Under the pieces are notes generated by a model that searched no databases, was not told the origin of the DNA, and worked only from the letters and a program-made list of their open reading frames with translations. A program made the translations under genes and the position numbers. From Anaerolineales bacterium UBA5797 (GTDB lineage Bacteria; Chloroflexota; Anaerolineae; Anaerolineales; Villigracilaceae): a stretch of DNA of 33,335 nucleotides. This document shows, piece by piece, positions 7,573-13,791 of the stretch. Where the stretch lies: assembly GCA_002418205.1 (NCBI GenBank), contig DIDP01000049.1, positions 1-33,335 of the forward strand. Direction: 5' to 3'. Positions within the stretch are counted from its first letter, which is position 1. Each line of letters begins with the position of its first letter.

Positions 7573-8883
7573 ATGTCGCGTTCCCTCATCCTCGGCTTTG
7601 TCACCTATTCCCTGATCGTCGCCGGCATCGCCACGCTGCGCGGTGAGTTGATCGCGCTGGCCCTGCCGTTCGTCGCGTTCCTGCTCGCGGGATATGTGTT
7701 CGCACCTGACAAGATCAAACTCGAAGCGACGCGGCACTTGAGCGCGGAACGCGTCTCTCCGCATCAGGAAGTCACTGTGACGGTGACGATCATGAATCGT
7801 GGGACAGGATTGGAGGAAGTCCTGATCGAGGACATCGTTCCAGCGGAGTTGAAGTTGCGCGCTGATTCGACTTCTTCGTCTGTGCAGCGCTTCGGGACGA
7901 ACCGACATCTGGTACGGCTTCCGAAGGACTCTTCCTACACCTTTTCCTATACCGTTTCTGGTCCGCGCGGCGGATATGGTTTTGAAAAGGTGCGGATGAG
8001 GGTCAGGGATCATTTGGCGGTGACCAGCCGTGAGGTCCAGATCGAAGCGAAGGGACAGTTGTTCGTCTTTCCGCCGGTCACGCGCCTGCGTCAGGTCTCG
8101 ATCCGCCCGCGCCGGACGCGAGTCTACGCGGGGACGATCCCGGCGCGCATCGGCGGTTCGGGCACGGAATTCTTCGGCGTCCGGGAATATCAACCGGGCG
8201 ATTCGCCGCGGACGATCAACTGGCGGGCGAGCGCGCACAGTGTGGAGGGGTTGTATTCGAATGAGTTTCAACAGGAGCGCGTGGCGGATGTGGGCATTGT
8301 GCTCGATGGGCGCGTGCGCACGAATGAGTTTGCGCGCGGTCATTCGTTGTTCGAGCATTCGGTGCAAGCCGCGGCGGCTTTGGCGGATGCGTTTCTTGCA
8401 CAGGGGAACCGGGTGGGCCTGCTGGTGTATGCGGCGTTCCTGAGTTGGACGATCCCAGGGTATGGCAAGGTACAGCGGGAGCGGATCCTGCACTCCCTGG
8501 CTCATGCACGACCCGGTGGCAGTGAGGTGTTTTCGGATCTGGGGCATCTGCCGACGCGGTTGTTTCCGCCTGAATCGCAGATCGTCCTGGTCTCGCCGCT
8601 GCTCGAGGACGATCTGAAGCCGCTTGTCCAATTGCGGGCACAGGGATATCAGGTCTTGCTGGTCAGTCCCGACCCGGTAAAATTCGAGTTGTCGTATTTG
8701 CCGCAAGGTGGAACTATCGAGCTGGCTTCGCGTGTGATCTCAATGGAACGGACCCTGTTGTTGCAAAAAGTTCAACGTGCCGGCATTCAGGTCCTGAATT
8801 GGGATGTGGACGATCCGTTCGATCAGGTTGTGAAACGGAAGTTAAGTCGTCCGCCTGCATGGCTGCGGGCGGTGGGAAGGTAA
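7573..8883 (+). CDS. DUF58 domain-containing protein
   Basis: This 436-residue protein has two membrane helices at the N-terminus (about 4-22 and 26-45), a beta-rich region at 50-150 and the DUF58 signature VREYQPGDSPRTINWRASAH near residues 203-222. It continues with a VWA-like fold (VADVGIVLDGRVRTNE). DUF58 proteins are constant partners of MoxR ATPases and are thought to pass clients or signals to them at the membrane. The ATG lies behind a ggagagg site that can pair with the sequence just upstream (ctctcc, 7549-7554). Confidence 0.92.
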   Translation: MSRSLILGFVTYSLIVAGIATLRGELIALALPFVAFLLAGYVFAPDKIKLEATRHLSAERVSPHQEVTVTVTIMNRGTGLEEVLIEDIVPAELKLRADSTSSSVQRFGTNRHLVRLPKDSSYTFSYTVSGPRGGYGFEKVRMRVRDHLAVTSREVQIEAKGQLFVFPPVTRLRQVSIRPRRTRVYAGTIPARIGGSGTEFFGVREYQPGDSPRTINWRASAHSVEGLYSNEFQQERVADVGIVLDGRVRTNEFARGHSLFEHSVQAAAALADAFLAQGNRVGLLVYAAFLSWTIPGYGKVQRERILHSLAHARPGGSEVFSDLGHLPTRLFPPESQIVLVSPLLEDDLKPLVQLRAQGYQVLLVSPDPVKFELSYLPQGGTIELASRVISMERTLLLQKVQRAGIQVLNWDVDDPFDQVVKRKLSRPPAWLRAVGR

Positions 8884-8894
8884 TGTTGTGACCC

Positions 8895-8944
8895 GGTGGT
8901 TGATTGGTGGCGAAGATTGTTGGCCGTCACGTATCGAAACCACC
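8895..8944. repeat. Palindromic element of the ggtggttga...tatcgaaaccacc type, copy 1
   Basis: The element begins GGTGGTTGAT and ends TATCGAAACCACC, so its ends can pair. A copy with the same ends is at 22709-22748, and an inverted copy lies at 8972-9016. It fills the start of the 150-bp gap after the DUF58 gene. Confidence 0.65.
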
Positions 8945-8971
8945 AGTAATAGGAATTTTCTTTGTTCCATG

Positions 8972-9016
8972 CTGGTTTCGATAAGCCTTCGGCTGAAGCC
9001 TCAGGCACTCAACCAG
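8972..9016. repeat. Palindromic element of the same family, inverted copy
   Basis: The sequence begins CTGGTTTCGATAAGCC and ends CACTCAACCAG, the reverse orientation of the element at 8895-8944, with an inner hairpin AGCC-TTC-GGCT. It stops 17 bp before the ATG at 9034 and spares the ggag site. An upstream in-frame ATG at 8962 would translate through this element and is therefore rejected as the start. Confidence 0.65.
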
Positions 9017-9033
9017 CGGATTTGCGGAGTCCT

Positions 9034-9528
9034 ATGACACTCGTTGCACTGGTTTTGAGCATCATCATTGGGGCCGGTTCGCTTGCCTATGGATATTGGC
9101 AGGCGGGCCTCACCGATCCCGCGCGCTGGATCGTGTTGATGGGCATCGTCTGGCTCCTGGCGCATTGGAGGAAATATTATTGGTTCTCATCCGTCGCCTT
9201 GTTGCTCGCGATCGTCGCGGCAGGCTACGGTGTCTGGCGAGAATTCCCCACGGTCTGGATGCTGCCGGGCGCGTTGGGCGGCTTGCTCGGCTGGGACCTG
9301 TCCGATTTTGCGAGGCGTCTGGGTTACGCCGCGCCGACGGACGATGTCAAAGATTTGGAGCGAAAGCATCTGGCACGCGTCGGCGTGGTCGCCGCACTGG
9401 GACTCGGGCTTGCCATATTGAGTTTATTCATCCATGTGCGCAGGCTGGCATTTGAAGTGGCGGTCGGATTGATCCTGCTGGCGGCGTTGGGATTGACGCG
9501 TCTCGTGATGCGGCTGAGGAGATTTTAG
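9034..9528 (+). CDS. Small multi-pass membrane protein at the end of the MoxR block
   Basis: I do not recognise a family for this 164-residue hydrophobic protein. Predicted helices lie at about 2-21, 31-46, 50-68, 74-90, 112-131 and 136-158, with one loop of charged residues (about 95-112) in between. The ATG at 9034 was chosen because ggag precedes it and because the upstream extension is a dispersed repeat. The + strand block ends here, and the next gene converges after 24 bp. The gap holds a weak gacgaa/ttcgtc hairpin. Confidence 0.7.
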   Translation: MTLVALVLSIIIGAGSLAYGYWQAGLTDPARWIVLMGIVWLLAHWRKYYWFSSVALLLAIVAAGYGVWREFPTVWMLPGALGGLLGWDLSDFARRLGYAAPTDDVKDLERKHLARVGVVAALGLGLAILSLFIHVRRLAFEVAVGLILLAALGLTRLVMRLRRF

Positions 9529-9552
9529 ACGAAGCGTTTGTTCGTCTCCGCT

Positions 9553-9936
9553 TCATCCCTTGACGTAGGACAGTTTCCCGGAAATGAGACCTTCCCTCAC
9601 CTGATAAATATCCACGCCGCGGACGTGTCCTTTTTCTCCTGTGTCATCCACCCATTCATATCTCCAGCGCATGATACAGCGGTTGCCCATTCCGAAGATC
9701 TCCTCGATCTCGATGTGGGCGATTGGTGAATCGCGGAAGAAATCCACCCAGAAGCGGGTCACCGCCTCTTTGCCGGAATACGTTGTGCCGTCGGGGGCCG
9801 GATAAGTATTCTCGAAGACGCAATCATCGCTCATCAATTGCATCATCCCCGGGACATCGTGTTGATTGAAAGCGTCGTTGAACGCAAGGACCAGGCGAAT
9901 CGCTGATTCCACTTTCTCCATCCGGGCTGGGCTCAT
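9553..9936 (-). CDS. SnoaL-like / NTF2-fold protein
   Basis: The 127-residue protein has the typical order of a nuclear transport factor 2-like fold: a first helix pair (AIRLVLAFNDAFNQHDVPGMMQLM), then the DDCVFEN strand, YSGKEAVTRFWVDFF and the long C-terminal strands (RCIMRWRYEWVDDTGEKG, VRGVDIYQVREGLISGKLSY). Such proteins are small-molecule isomerases, cyclases or binding proteins, and sequence alone does not tell which. The ATG at 9936 is 7 nt from a strong AGGAGG; the GTG three bases upstream is too close. Confidence 0.85.
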   Translation of the reverse strand: MSPARMEKVESAIRLVLAFNDAFNQHDVPGMMQLMSDDCVFENTYPAPDGTTYSGKEAVTRFWVDFFRDSPIAHIEIEEIFGMGNRCIMRWRYEWVDDTGEKGHVRGVDIYQVREGLISGKLSYVKG

Positions 9937-9966
9937 CACTGCACCTCCTTTGGTGGGGGATGGGAT

Positions 9967-10767
9967 TCAAAAGTCAAGGACATTATCAAGTCCGCGGTGC
10001 AGACCCACCAACGTGTTCACTTTTCGGATCGCCAGCAAAGCGCCATCCACATACGGTTGGGCACTGCTCCCGGAGTCGTGACGGATCGTGAGTTTTTGAT
10101 CCGGTTGGCCAAAAATAACCTCCACCGAAATTGTGTATCCGGGCAGACGAATCGAGTGGACCTGCGAACCGTTCATGCGTGCGCCGCGCGTCCCGACAAC
10201 GCCCTGCGTTTCCTCCAAGGGAACGGTCAATTCCGACGAACGGACCGCAGAAAGGCGATGCGCCAGTTCCCGCACGGTTCCGCTTGGGGCATCCTTTTTT
10301 GCATCGCTGGCATAATCAATGATCTCCCATTGCGGGATATAACGGGCGGCGGTCTCGGCAAACTTTTGCAGGAGGACAACGGTCAGCGCAAAATTGCCGA
10401 CGGCAAGCACGCCTCCCTTCACTTCCTCGGCAGCCTTTCCAATTTCGGCGTAATCTTCGTCCGTCAAACCGGATGTGCCGATCACGACATGCGCTCCATG
10501 TTGCAGCGCGGTCAATACATTGGATTTGGCGACCTCCGGCCTGGTAAATTCAAAGAACACATCACAGGGATGCGCAAGCGCTTCCTGCGCGGTGGCATAC
10601 ACCGGACAGGTCAGAAGCGGTTCATCCAATACTTCACCCAGCACGCGCTGGGCGTATGTGCGCGATACCGCGGAGACAAGTTGGACGTCTCTGGATTTGG
10701 CAATTGCAAGAGCCAGGGCAGAACCCGCCCATCCGGTTGCACCTGCAAGACTGACACGAATTGGCAT
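9967..10767 (-). CDS. dapB: DapB-like 4-hydroxy-tetrahydrodipicolinate reductase with altered active site
   Basis: This 266-residue protein aligns along its length with DapB: the N-terminal dinucleotide-binding turn GATGWAG (9-15), FFEFTRP (71-77), VVIGTSGLTDEDY (94-106), GNFALTV (124-130), KKDAPSGT (157-164) and the C-terminal GARMNGSQVHSIRLPG strands. DapB reduces hydroxy-tetrahydrodipicolinate with NAD(P)H in lysine/diaminopimelate synthesis. The usual catalytic segment E-A-H-H-R-H-K before DAPSGT reads D-Y-A-S-D-A-K here, so both histidines are Ala153 and Ser154, while the lysine (157) and DAPSGT remain. It may be a divergent DapB or a related oxidoreductase. No other lysine gene is in view. 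A gagg site precedes the ATG. Confidence 0.8.
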   Translation of the reverse strand: MPIRVSLAGATGWAGSALALAIAKSRDVQLVSAVSRTYAQRVLGEVLDEPLLTCPVYATAQEALAHPCDVFFEFTRPEVAKSNVLTALQHGAHVVIGTSGLTDEDYAEIGKAAEEVKGGVLAVGNFALTVVLLQKFAETAARYIPQWEIIDYASDAKKDAPSGTVRELAHRLSAVRSSELTVPLEETQGVVGTRGARMNGSQVHSIRLPGYTISVEVIFGQPDQKLTIRHDSGSSAQPYVDGALLAIRKVNTLVGLHRGLDNVLDF

Positions 10768-10794
10768 GTTTCCTCACTGGTGGATTGTGCAAAA

Positions 10795-10899
10795 TTAAAT
10801 GTGTCCGAACGTTATGTATTGTATGCGATCTTTGGACGGAAGGTACACCGCATGTTCTTGCGGCTTGCTCAAAGGTTGGATAGTCGGAATGGAGAACAT
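10795..10899 (-). CDS. Candidate 34-codon leaderless small ORF upstream of dapB
   Basis: A perfect TATAAT on the - strand (10909-10914) lies 9 nt before this ATG with no Shine-Dalgarno, matching other probable leaderless starts in the window. The peptide starts MFSIPTIQPLSKPQEH and ends ITFGHI; no family is recognised. It could instead be part of an untranslated leader of about 135 nt for dapB. Coding is not proven. Confidence 0.25.
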   Translation of the reverse strand: MFSIPTIQPLSKPQEHAVYLPSKDRIQYITFGHI

Positions 10900-10925
10900 T
10901 TCAAGCAAATTATACGTGAGCAAAA

Positions 10926-11105
10926 TCAATTTAAGCATGGTTTTATGATACATCTCCGTATCGGGGTGACGCACACGACGCCGGGATAACCTGCAAACGT
11001 GACCAGCAGGATCGTCGCCAGCCAGCCGAAAAATTGGCGGACGGGCACTTCGAGGATGACCCGCAGATCGAGGTTTGTATTTGGAGAAACAGGCTTGGAT
11101 CCCAT
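10926..11105 (-). CDS. Candidate 59-residue membrane protein or truncated gene
   Basis: The reading frame opens 9 bp after the stop codon of the GNAT gene on the same strand. The peptide has a polar start (MGSKPVSPNTNLDLRVILEV) and one hydrophobic helix at about 24-46 (QFFGWLATILLVTFAGYPG). The last residues (CVTPIRRCIIKPCLN) no longer look membrane-like, as if the frame ended early. No ribosome binding site is seen. It may be a real small membrane protein or the N-terminal remnant of a larger one. Together with 10795-10899 it fills the 347-bp gap between dapB and the GNAT gene. Confidence 0.35.
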   Translation of the reverse strand: MGSKPVSPNTNLDLRVILEVPVRQFFGWLATILLVTFAGYPGVVCVTPIRRCIIKPCLN

Positions 11106-11114
11106 CGCGATCTG

Positions 11115-11636
11115 CTAAAGATATTTTTCCATCCGGATATCCCACCACATTTTCCCGTTCCAATAGGTAAAATTTTCGATGCGCCCGATCTCGTTGAAGC
11201 CCAGTTTACGATATAGTTTTATGGCATTCGTATTGAACTCAAAAACGCCCAATTCCATTCGTTTCAAGCCTTGCAGCCTGATCTGTTCCTCCAAAAATTG
11301 AAGGGCTTGGAATCCAATTCCCTTGCCCCTGCCGGTTTCTTCACCGATGGTGATACCGATCCATGCCGTTCCAGGTTCCTTTTTATAAAGATGTTTGGGA
11401 TCAACCTGATAACCCATTTCACCGATCAGTCGTGAGTCGAGGCGGATCAGCCAGGTCTGGTCGTGTTCGAGTCGTTCCAGAAGACCTTCGAGCGTTATCT
11501 CGTTCCTTTTCTTCAGGTCTTCCTCGTTTTGACAGACGCGTATGAATGGTATCAGCGCGGGATCGTTTTCCCATTTATTGAGTGCGCCCAGATATTCGCT
11601 TGTCGGTTCGGTCAGTTTGATAAATCCGAGGTTCAT
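11115..11636 (-). CDS. GNAT-family N-acetyltransferase (RimJ/RimL-like)
   Basis: The 173-residue protein has the GNAT fold order: an N-terminal strand and helix, the central strands (TWLIRLDSRLIGEMGYQV, AWIGITIGEE), the acetyl-CoA pyrophosphate loop GRGKGIG (102-108), then NAIKLYRKLGFNEIGR, the motif B end. Relatives acetylate ribosomal protein N-termini, amino sugars or antibiotics, and the substrate cannot be read here. The ATG follows ggag about 7 nt upstream. It is first in a short - strand series with the small ORFs and dapB. Confidence 0.88.
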   Translation of the reverse strand: MNLGFIKLTEPTSEYLGALNKWENDPALIPFIRVCQNEEDLKKRNEITLEGLLERLEHDQTWLIRLDSRLIGEMGYQVDPKHLYKKEPGTAWIGITIGEETGRGKGIGFQALQFLEEQIRLQGLKRMELGVFEFNTNAIKLYRKLGFNEIGRIENFTYWNGKMWWDIRMEKYL

Positions 11637-11675
11637 GCCATGCTCCCAACCAATAAGATTTAAACTCCGATCATT

Positions 11676-12230
11676 TTACTGCAAACTTTCCAGCCATTCA
11701 TCAGCCTCTCGCGGATTTTTAAACCGGATCAATTTCAGGTGGGTATGCTCCGGAAGTTCCAATAGCATGGGGTACTCGCGTTTCCTGCGCCAGTAGGTCT
11801 TGAAGATCCACTTGAACAAGGACTCATCCGACCAGATCTTAAAATGTGACCAGATGCTCTCGCGGTTGCCGTTCCAAAGCTCTTCCTGGTGCCACCACCT
11901 GCGCCAGGTCCGTCTCCACAGGCGACCGAAGATGAGCGGGAAGGAATAATCCAGCCAGATGGCCGCCTCCGCTTTGGGCCAGATGAGATCGCGCACAACA
12001 TGATAGTTCCCCGCGGCGACCCAAGCCGGAGCTAGGGTTGCCGTTTCGACGCGCTGGCGGAACACCTCCAGCGGCGCTTCCTGCCAGTTTGATTCCCAGT
12101 GGAGCGCATCCAGTTCGATGAAATCATAACCCAGCTTTTTCGCGATCCCCTCCGCGAGTGTGGATTTGCCCGAACTGGTTGTCCCGATGATGACGATACG
12201 ATGATAGGGGAAATTTGGCATCGAATCCAT
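11676..12230 (-). CDS. P-loop kinase, FlaR/adenylate-kinase-like
   Basis: This 184-residue protein begins with a beta strand and Walker A GTTSSGKST (16-24), followed by IAKKLGYDFIELDALHW, the arrangement seen in FlaR ('topology modulation') and related small nucleotide-kinase-like proteins. A Trp/Arg-rich region (RLWRRTWRRWW) replaces a canonical lid, and the C-terminus ends in a strand and helix (HLKLIRFKNPREADEWLESL). The natural substrate of the group is unknown. A dispersed palindrome ends 3 bp before the ATG, so no normal ribosome binding site is visible. Confidence 0.8.
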   Translation of the reverse strand: MDSMPNFPYHRIVIIGTTSSGKSTLAEGIAKKLGYDFIELDALHWESNWQEAPLEVFRQRVETATLAPAWVAAGNYHVVRDLIWPKAEAAIWLDYSFPLIFGRLWRRTWRRWWHQEELWNGNRESIWSHFKIWSDESLFKWIFKTYWRRKREYPMLLELPEHTHLKLIRFKNPREADEWLESLQ

Positions 12231-12233
12231 GAT

Positions 12234-12315
12234 GTCATTTCGACCCGCGCAGCGGGGGAAAATCTTTTACCGCGGGGGAAAGATTTCTCAATTGCAATCG
12301 CTCCTTCGAAATGAC
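12234..12315. repeat. MITE-like palindrome with GTCATTTCGA / TCGAAATGAC ends
   Basis: An 82-bp element has perfect 10-bp terminal inverted repeats (12234-12243 and 12306-12315) and internal complementary stretches (aaaatctttt, aaagatttc; two cgcggggg-like segments). It fills nearly the whole gap between the kinase start and the PHP stop, with 3 and 10 bp left over. No transposase is encoded. Confidence 0.75.
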
Positions 12316-12325
12316 AGGCATAAAA

Positions 12326-13405
12326 TCACCTCACGTAGATCGGATTGCTGTAGATCCAGCCGCGTTTTCTGCCGAGATAACTCCGCAGGACCTCCACACG
12401 ATAGACACCGGGTTCCGTAACGATATAAGTGCCTGCGTGTGCATTTTTCCGAACCTGCACAGTGGTCCCATCCTTCTTCAAATGAATTTCGGCGGGGGCG
12501 GGGAGGTGGGCTTGCAGGGTCACACCACCTTTGACCGGGATCTCATCGCCCATGATGGCAGATTGCTCAAAGCCCTTTGCCTTGAAACGGAAGCCGCGCG
12601 TCGAGGCGGGCAGGTCATAACCGACGAAACAATGCCCGTTGGCAAGGGCTTCGTAGATCATCTTCTTGTCGGTCGGCGCGTCGCCGGTCAGCGGCTCGGG
12701 GATGAACACATGCGTATTGACCGTGCGGAAGTGAAACTCATATGGAAAGATCACTCGATGGAGCGGTCCCAGGCTCATGCGGAGAGCGTGGGCGTCCGAG
12801 CCGCCAATCGCCACCACGCGTTTGCCTTTTGCCATGAGATCGTCCCAGCGTTGCACGGTCTCAGGGATGGGGTGATGCCCGACGAATTGCGGGAAGAAGG
12901 CGTAGAACAATCCGTGCAGTTTGGTTGGGACGACCGTCTTGAGTTCACTAAGCCCGTTCCAGAGCTCGATGCCGTGGTAGCCCTCCACATTCCAATCCAC
13001 CCAGGAGATGTCGTCCTCATTGAATGCCGGGGCGGCAGGGTCATTGGGGTGGGCGATGAAACTGAGTCCGCCTGCTTCGTTCACGCCATTAATGAGAATT
13101 TGCGGATCGTCCGCCAGACTGGAAAGGTCACGGTTGGTATTGAAGATCAACAGGTGGTTCTTTTGCGGGACCCGGTCCTGGTCGTGGACCTCCTGTCCAA
13201 CCAGGAGCAGGACGCGGGTGGTCCCGACCGAGGGCGATGAGGCGAGTCGGTAATATCCCTCGACGCCCTGGACAAGGACGTTGTGATCCGTCACGATGAC
13301 CGCGTCCAATCCGGACCGGATGGCGGCTTCCGCGATATCCTTGTGTGTCCCGCTCCCGTCGGAATAGCGGGTGTGCATGTGCAGATTGACGATAATTTCG
13401 TGCAT
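12326..13405 (-). CDS. PHP-domain metal-dependent phosphoesterase (CehA/McbA-like)
   Basis: The 359-residue protein has the PHP motifs in order: His9-x-His11 (NLHMHTRYSDGSG), VTDHN, VGQEVH, SFIAHPND and GGSDAH. These supply ligands for a trinuclear metal site. Members hydrolyse phosphate esters or carbamates; without further domains the substrate is open. After the PHP core, residues about 285-355 form a beta-rich C-terminal segment (GGVTLQAHLPAPAEIHLKK, GVYRVEVLRSYLGRKRGWIYSNPIYV) typical of the CehA/McbA-like group. It is divergent from secG, and its start lies beside the secG -35 box. Confidence 0.88.
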   Translation of the reverse strand: MHEIIVNLHMHTRYSDGSGTHKDIAEAAIRSGLDAVIVTDHNVLVQGVEGYYRLASSPSVGTTRVLLLVGQEVHDQDRVPQKNHLLIFNTNRDLSSLADDPQILINGVNEAGGLSFIAHPNDPAAPAFNEDDISWVDWNVEGYHGIELWNGLSELKTVVPTKLHGLFYAFFPQFVGHHPIPETVQRWDDLMAKGKRVVAIGGSDAHALRMSLGPLHRVIFPYEFHFRTVNTHVFIPEPLTGDAPTDKKMIYEALANGHCFVGYDLPASTRGFRFKAKGFEQSAIMGDEIPVKGGVTLQAHLPAPAEIHLKKDGTTVQVRKNAHAGTYIVTEPGVYRVEVLRSYLGRKRGWIYSNPIYVR

Positions 13406-13416
13406 GGAACCTCAAG

Positions 13417-13446
13417 TTGACGTTTCGTCCGCCCAGCGGGTATAAT
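13417..13446 (+). promoter_or_regulatory. Sigma-70-type promoter of secG
   Basis: TTGACG (13417-13422), an 18-bp spacer and TATAAT (13441-13446) make a near-consensus vegetative promoter. The predicted transcript starts near 13453, leaving a leader of about 25 nt that contains aaggagg (13461-13467). Confidence 0.8.
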
Positions 13447-13477
13447 GTTCCCGCTTAATTAAGGAGGCACATCGTAA

Positions 13478-13702
13478 ATGGAAACCTATATCAATATCGG
13501 GCTGATTATAATCTCGGTCCTGCTCATCGTTAGTGTGATCCTGCAGAGCAAGGGCGCCGGGCTGGGTGGTCTGACGGGAGCCGATACGGGCAGCGTGTTT
13601 ACCGCCCGCCGCGGCGTGGAACAGACATTGTTCCGTCTCACCATCGTTTTGAGCGTGATCTTCTTCGTTTTGGTGCTTGTGCAAGTCTTTGTCACAAACT
13701 AA
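13478..13702 (+). CDS. secG: Preprotein translocase subunit SecG
   Basis: The 74-residue protein has the SecG layout of two membrane helices (about 4-23 and 50-72) joined by a loop with the conserved QSKGAGLGGLTGADTGSVF stretch. SecG is the small accessory subunit of the SecYEG channel. The ATG has a consensus aaggagg 10 nt upstream and its own strong promoter. It is followed by a terminator-like hairpin, so it is probably a single-gene unit. Confidence 0.95.
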   Translation: METYINIGLIIISVLLIVSVILQSKGAGLGGLTGADTGSVFTARRGVEQTLFRLTIVLSVIFFVLVLVQVFVTN

Positions 13703-13716
13703 CTTGAAGAGACTTT

Positions 13717-13790
13717 CCTGAAGGGCCCGTTCGATTCACGCGGTGGTGTCAAACGCCCCCGCAGGAATGGAACGAGCCTTTCTTTTCTTT
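13717..13790 (+). terminator. Long hairpin with T-rich tail after secG
   Basis: The arm gaagggcccgttc pairs with gaacgagcctttc at 11 of 13 positions, with an inner gcgg/ccgc pair in the intervening stretch. The right arm runs into TTTCTTTTCTTTT just before the next ATG. The T-rich tail fits termination after secG. It is an imperfect stem. Confidence 0.45.
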
Positions 13791-13791
13791 T

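Noticed and set aside
6595..8706. 703-codon open frame on the - strand
   Set aside because: It lies antisense to MoxR and DUF58, both with clear motifs, and its translation is Arg/His/Gln-rich without any recognisable domain. It is a codon-bias shadow.
8895..9016. CRISPR array from repeated motifs
   Set aside because: The two copies are in opposite orientation and differ in sequence, with no regular spacers and no cas genes.
9997..10989. 330-codon + strand frame across dapB
   Set aside because: It is antisense to the DapB homolog, has no domain and runs into the gap.
10795..11163. 122-codon - strand frame
   Set aside because: Its first part overlaps the GNAT gene and an alternative frame (10926-11105). 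Only the last 34 codons, with a -10 box in front, were kept as a weak candidate.
12234..12315. Insertion sequence
   Set aside because: It has terminal inverted repeats but is only 82 bp and has no transposase. It is better called a non-autonomous palindromic repeat.
13717..13790. tRNA-like foldback after secG
   Set aside because: The arms could suggest an acceptor stem, but there is no T-loop, anticodon arm or correct spacing. The T-rich end fits a terminator better.
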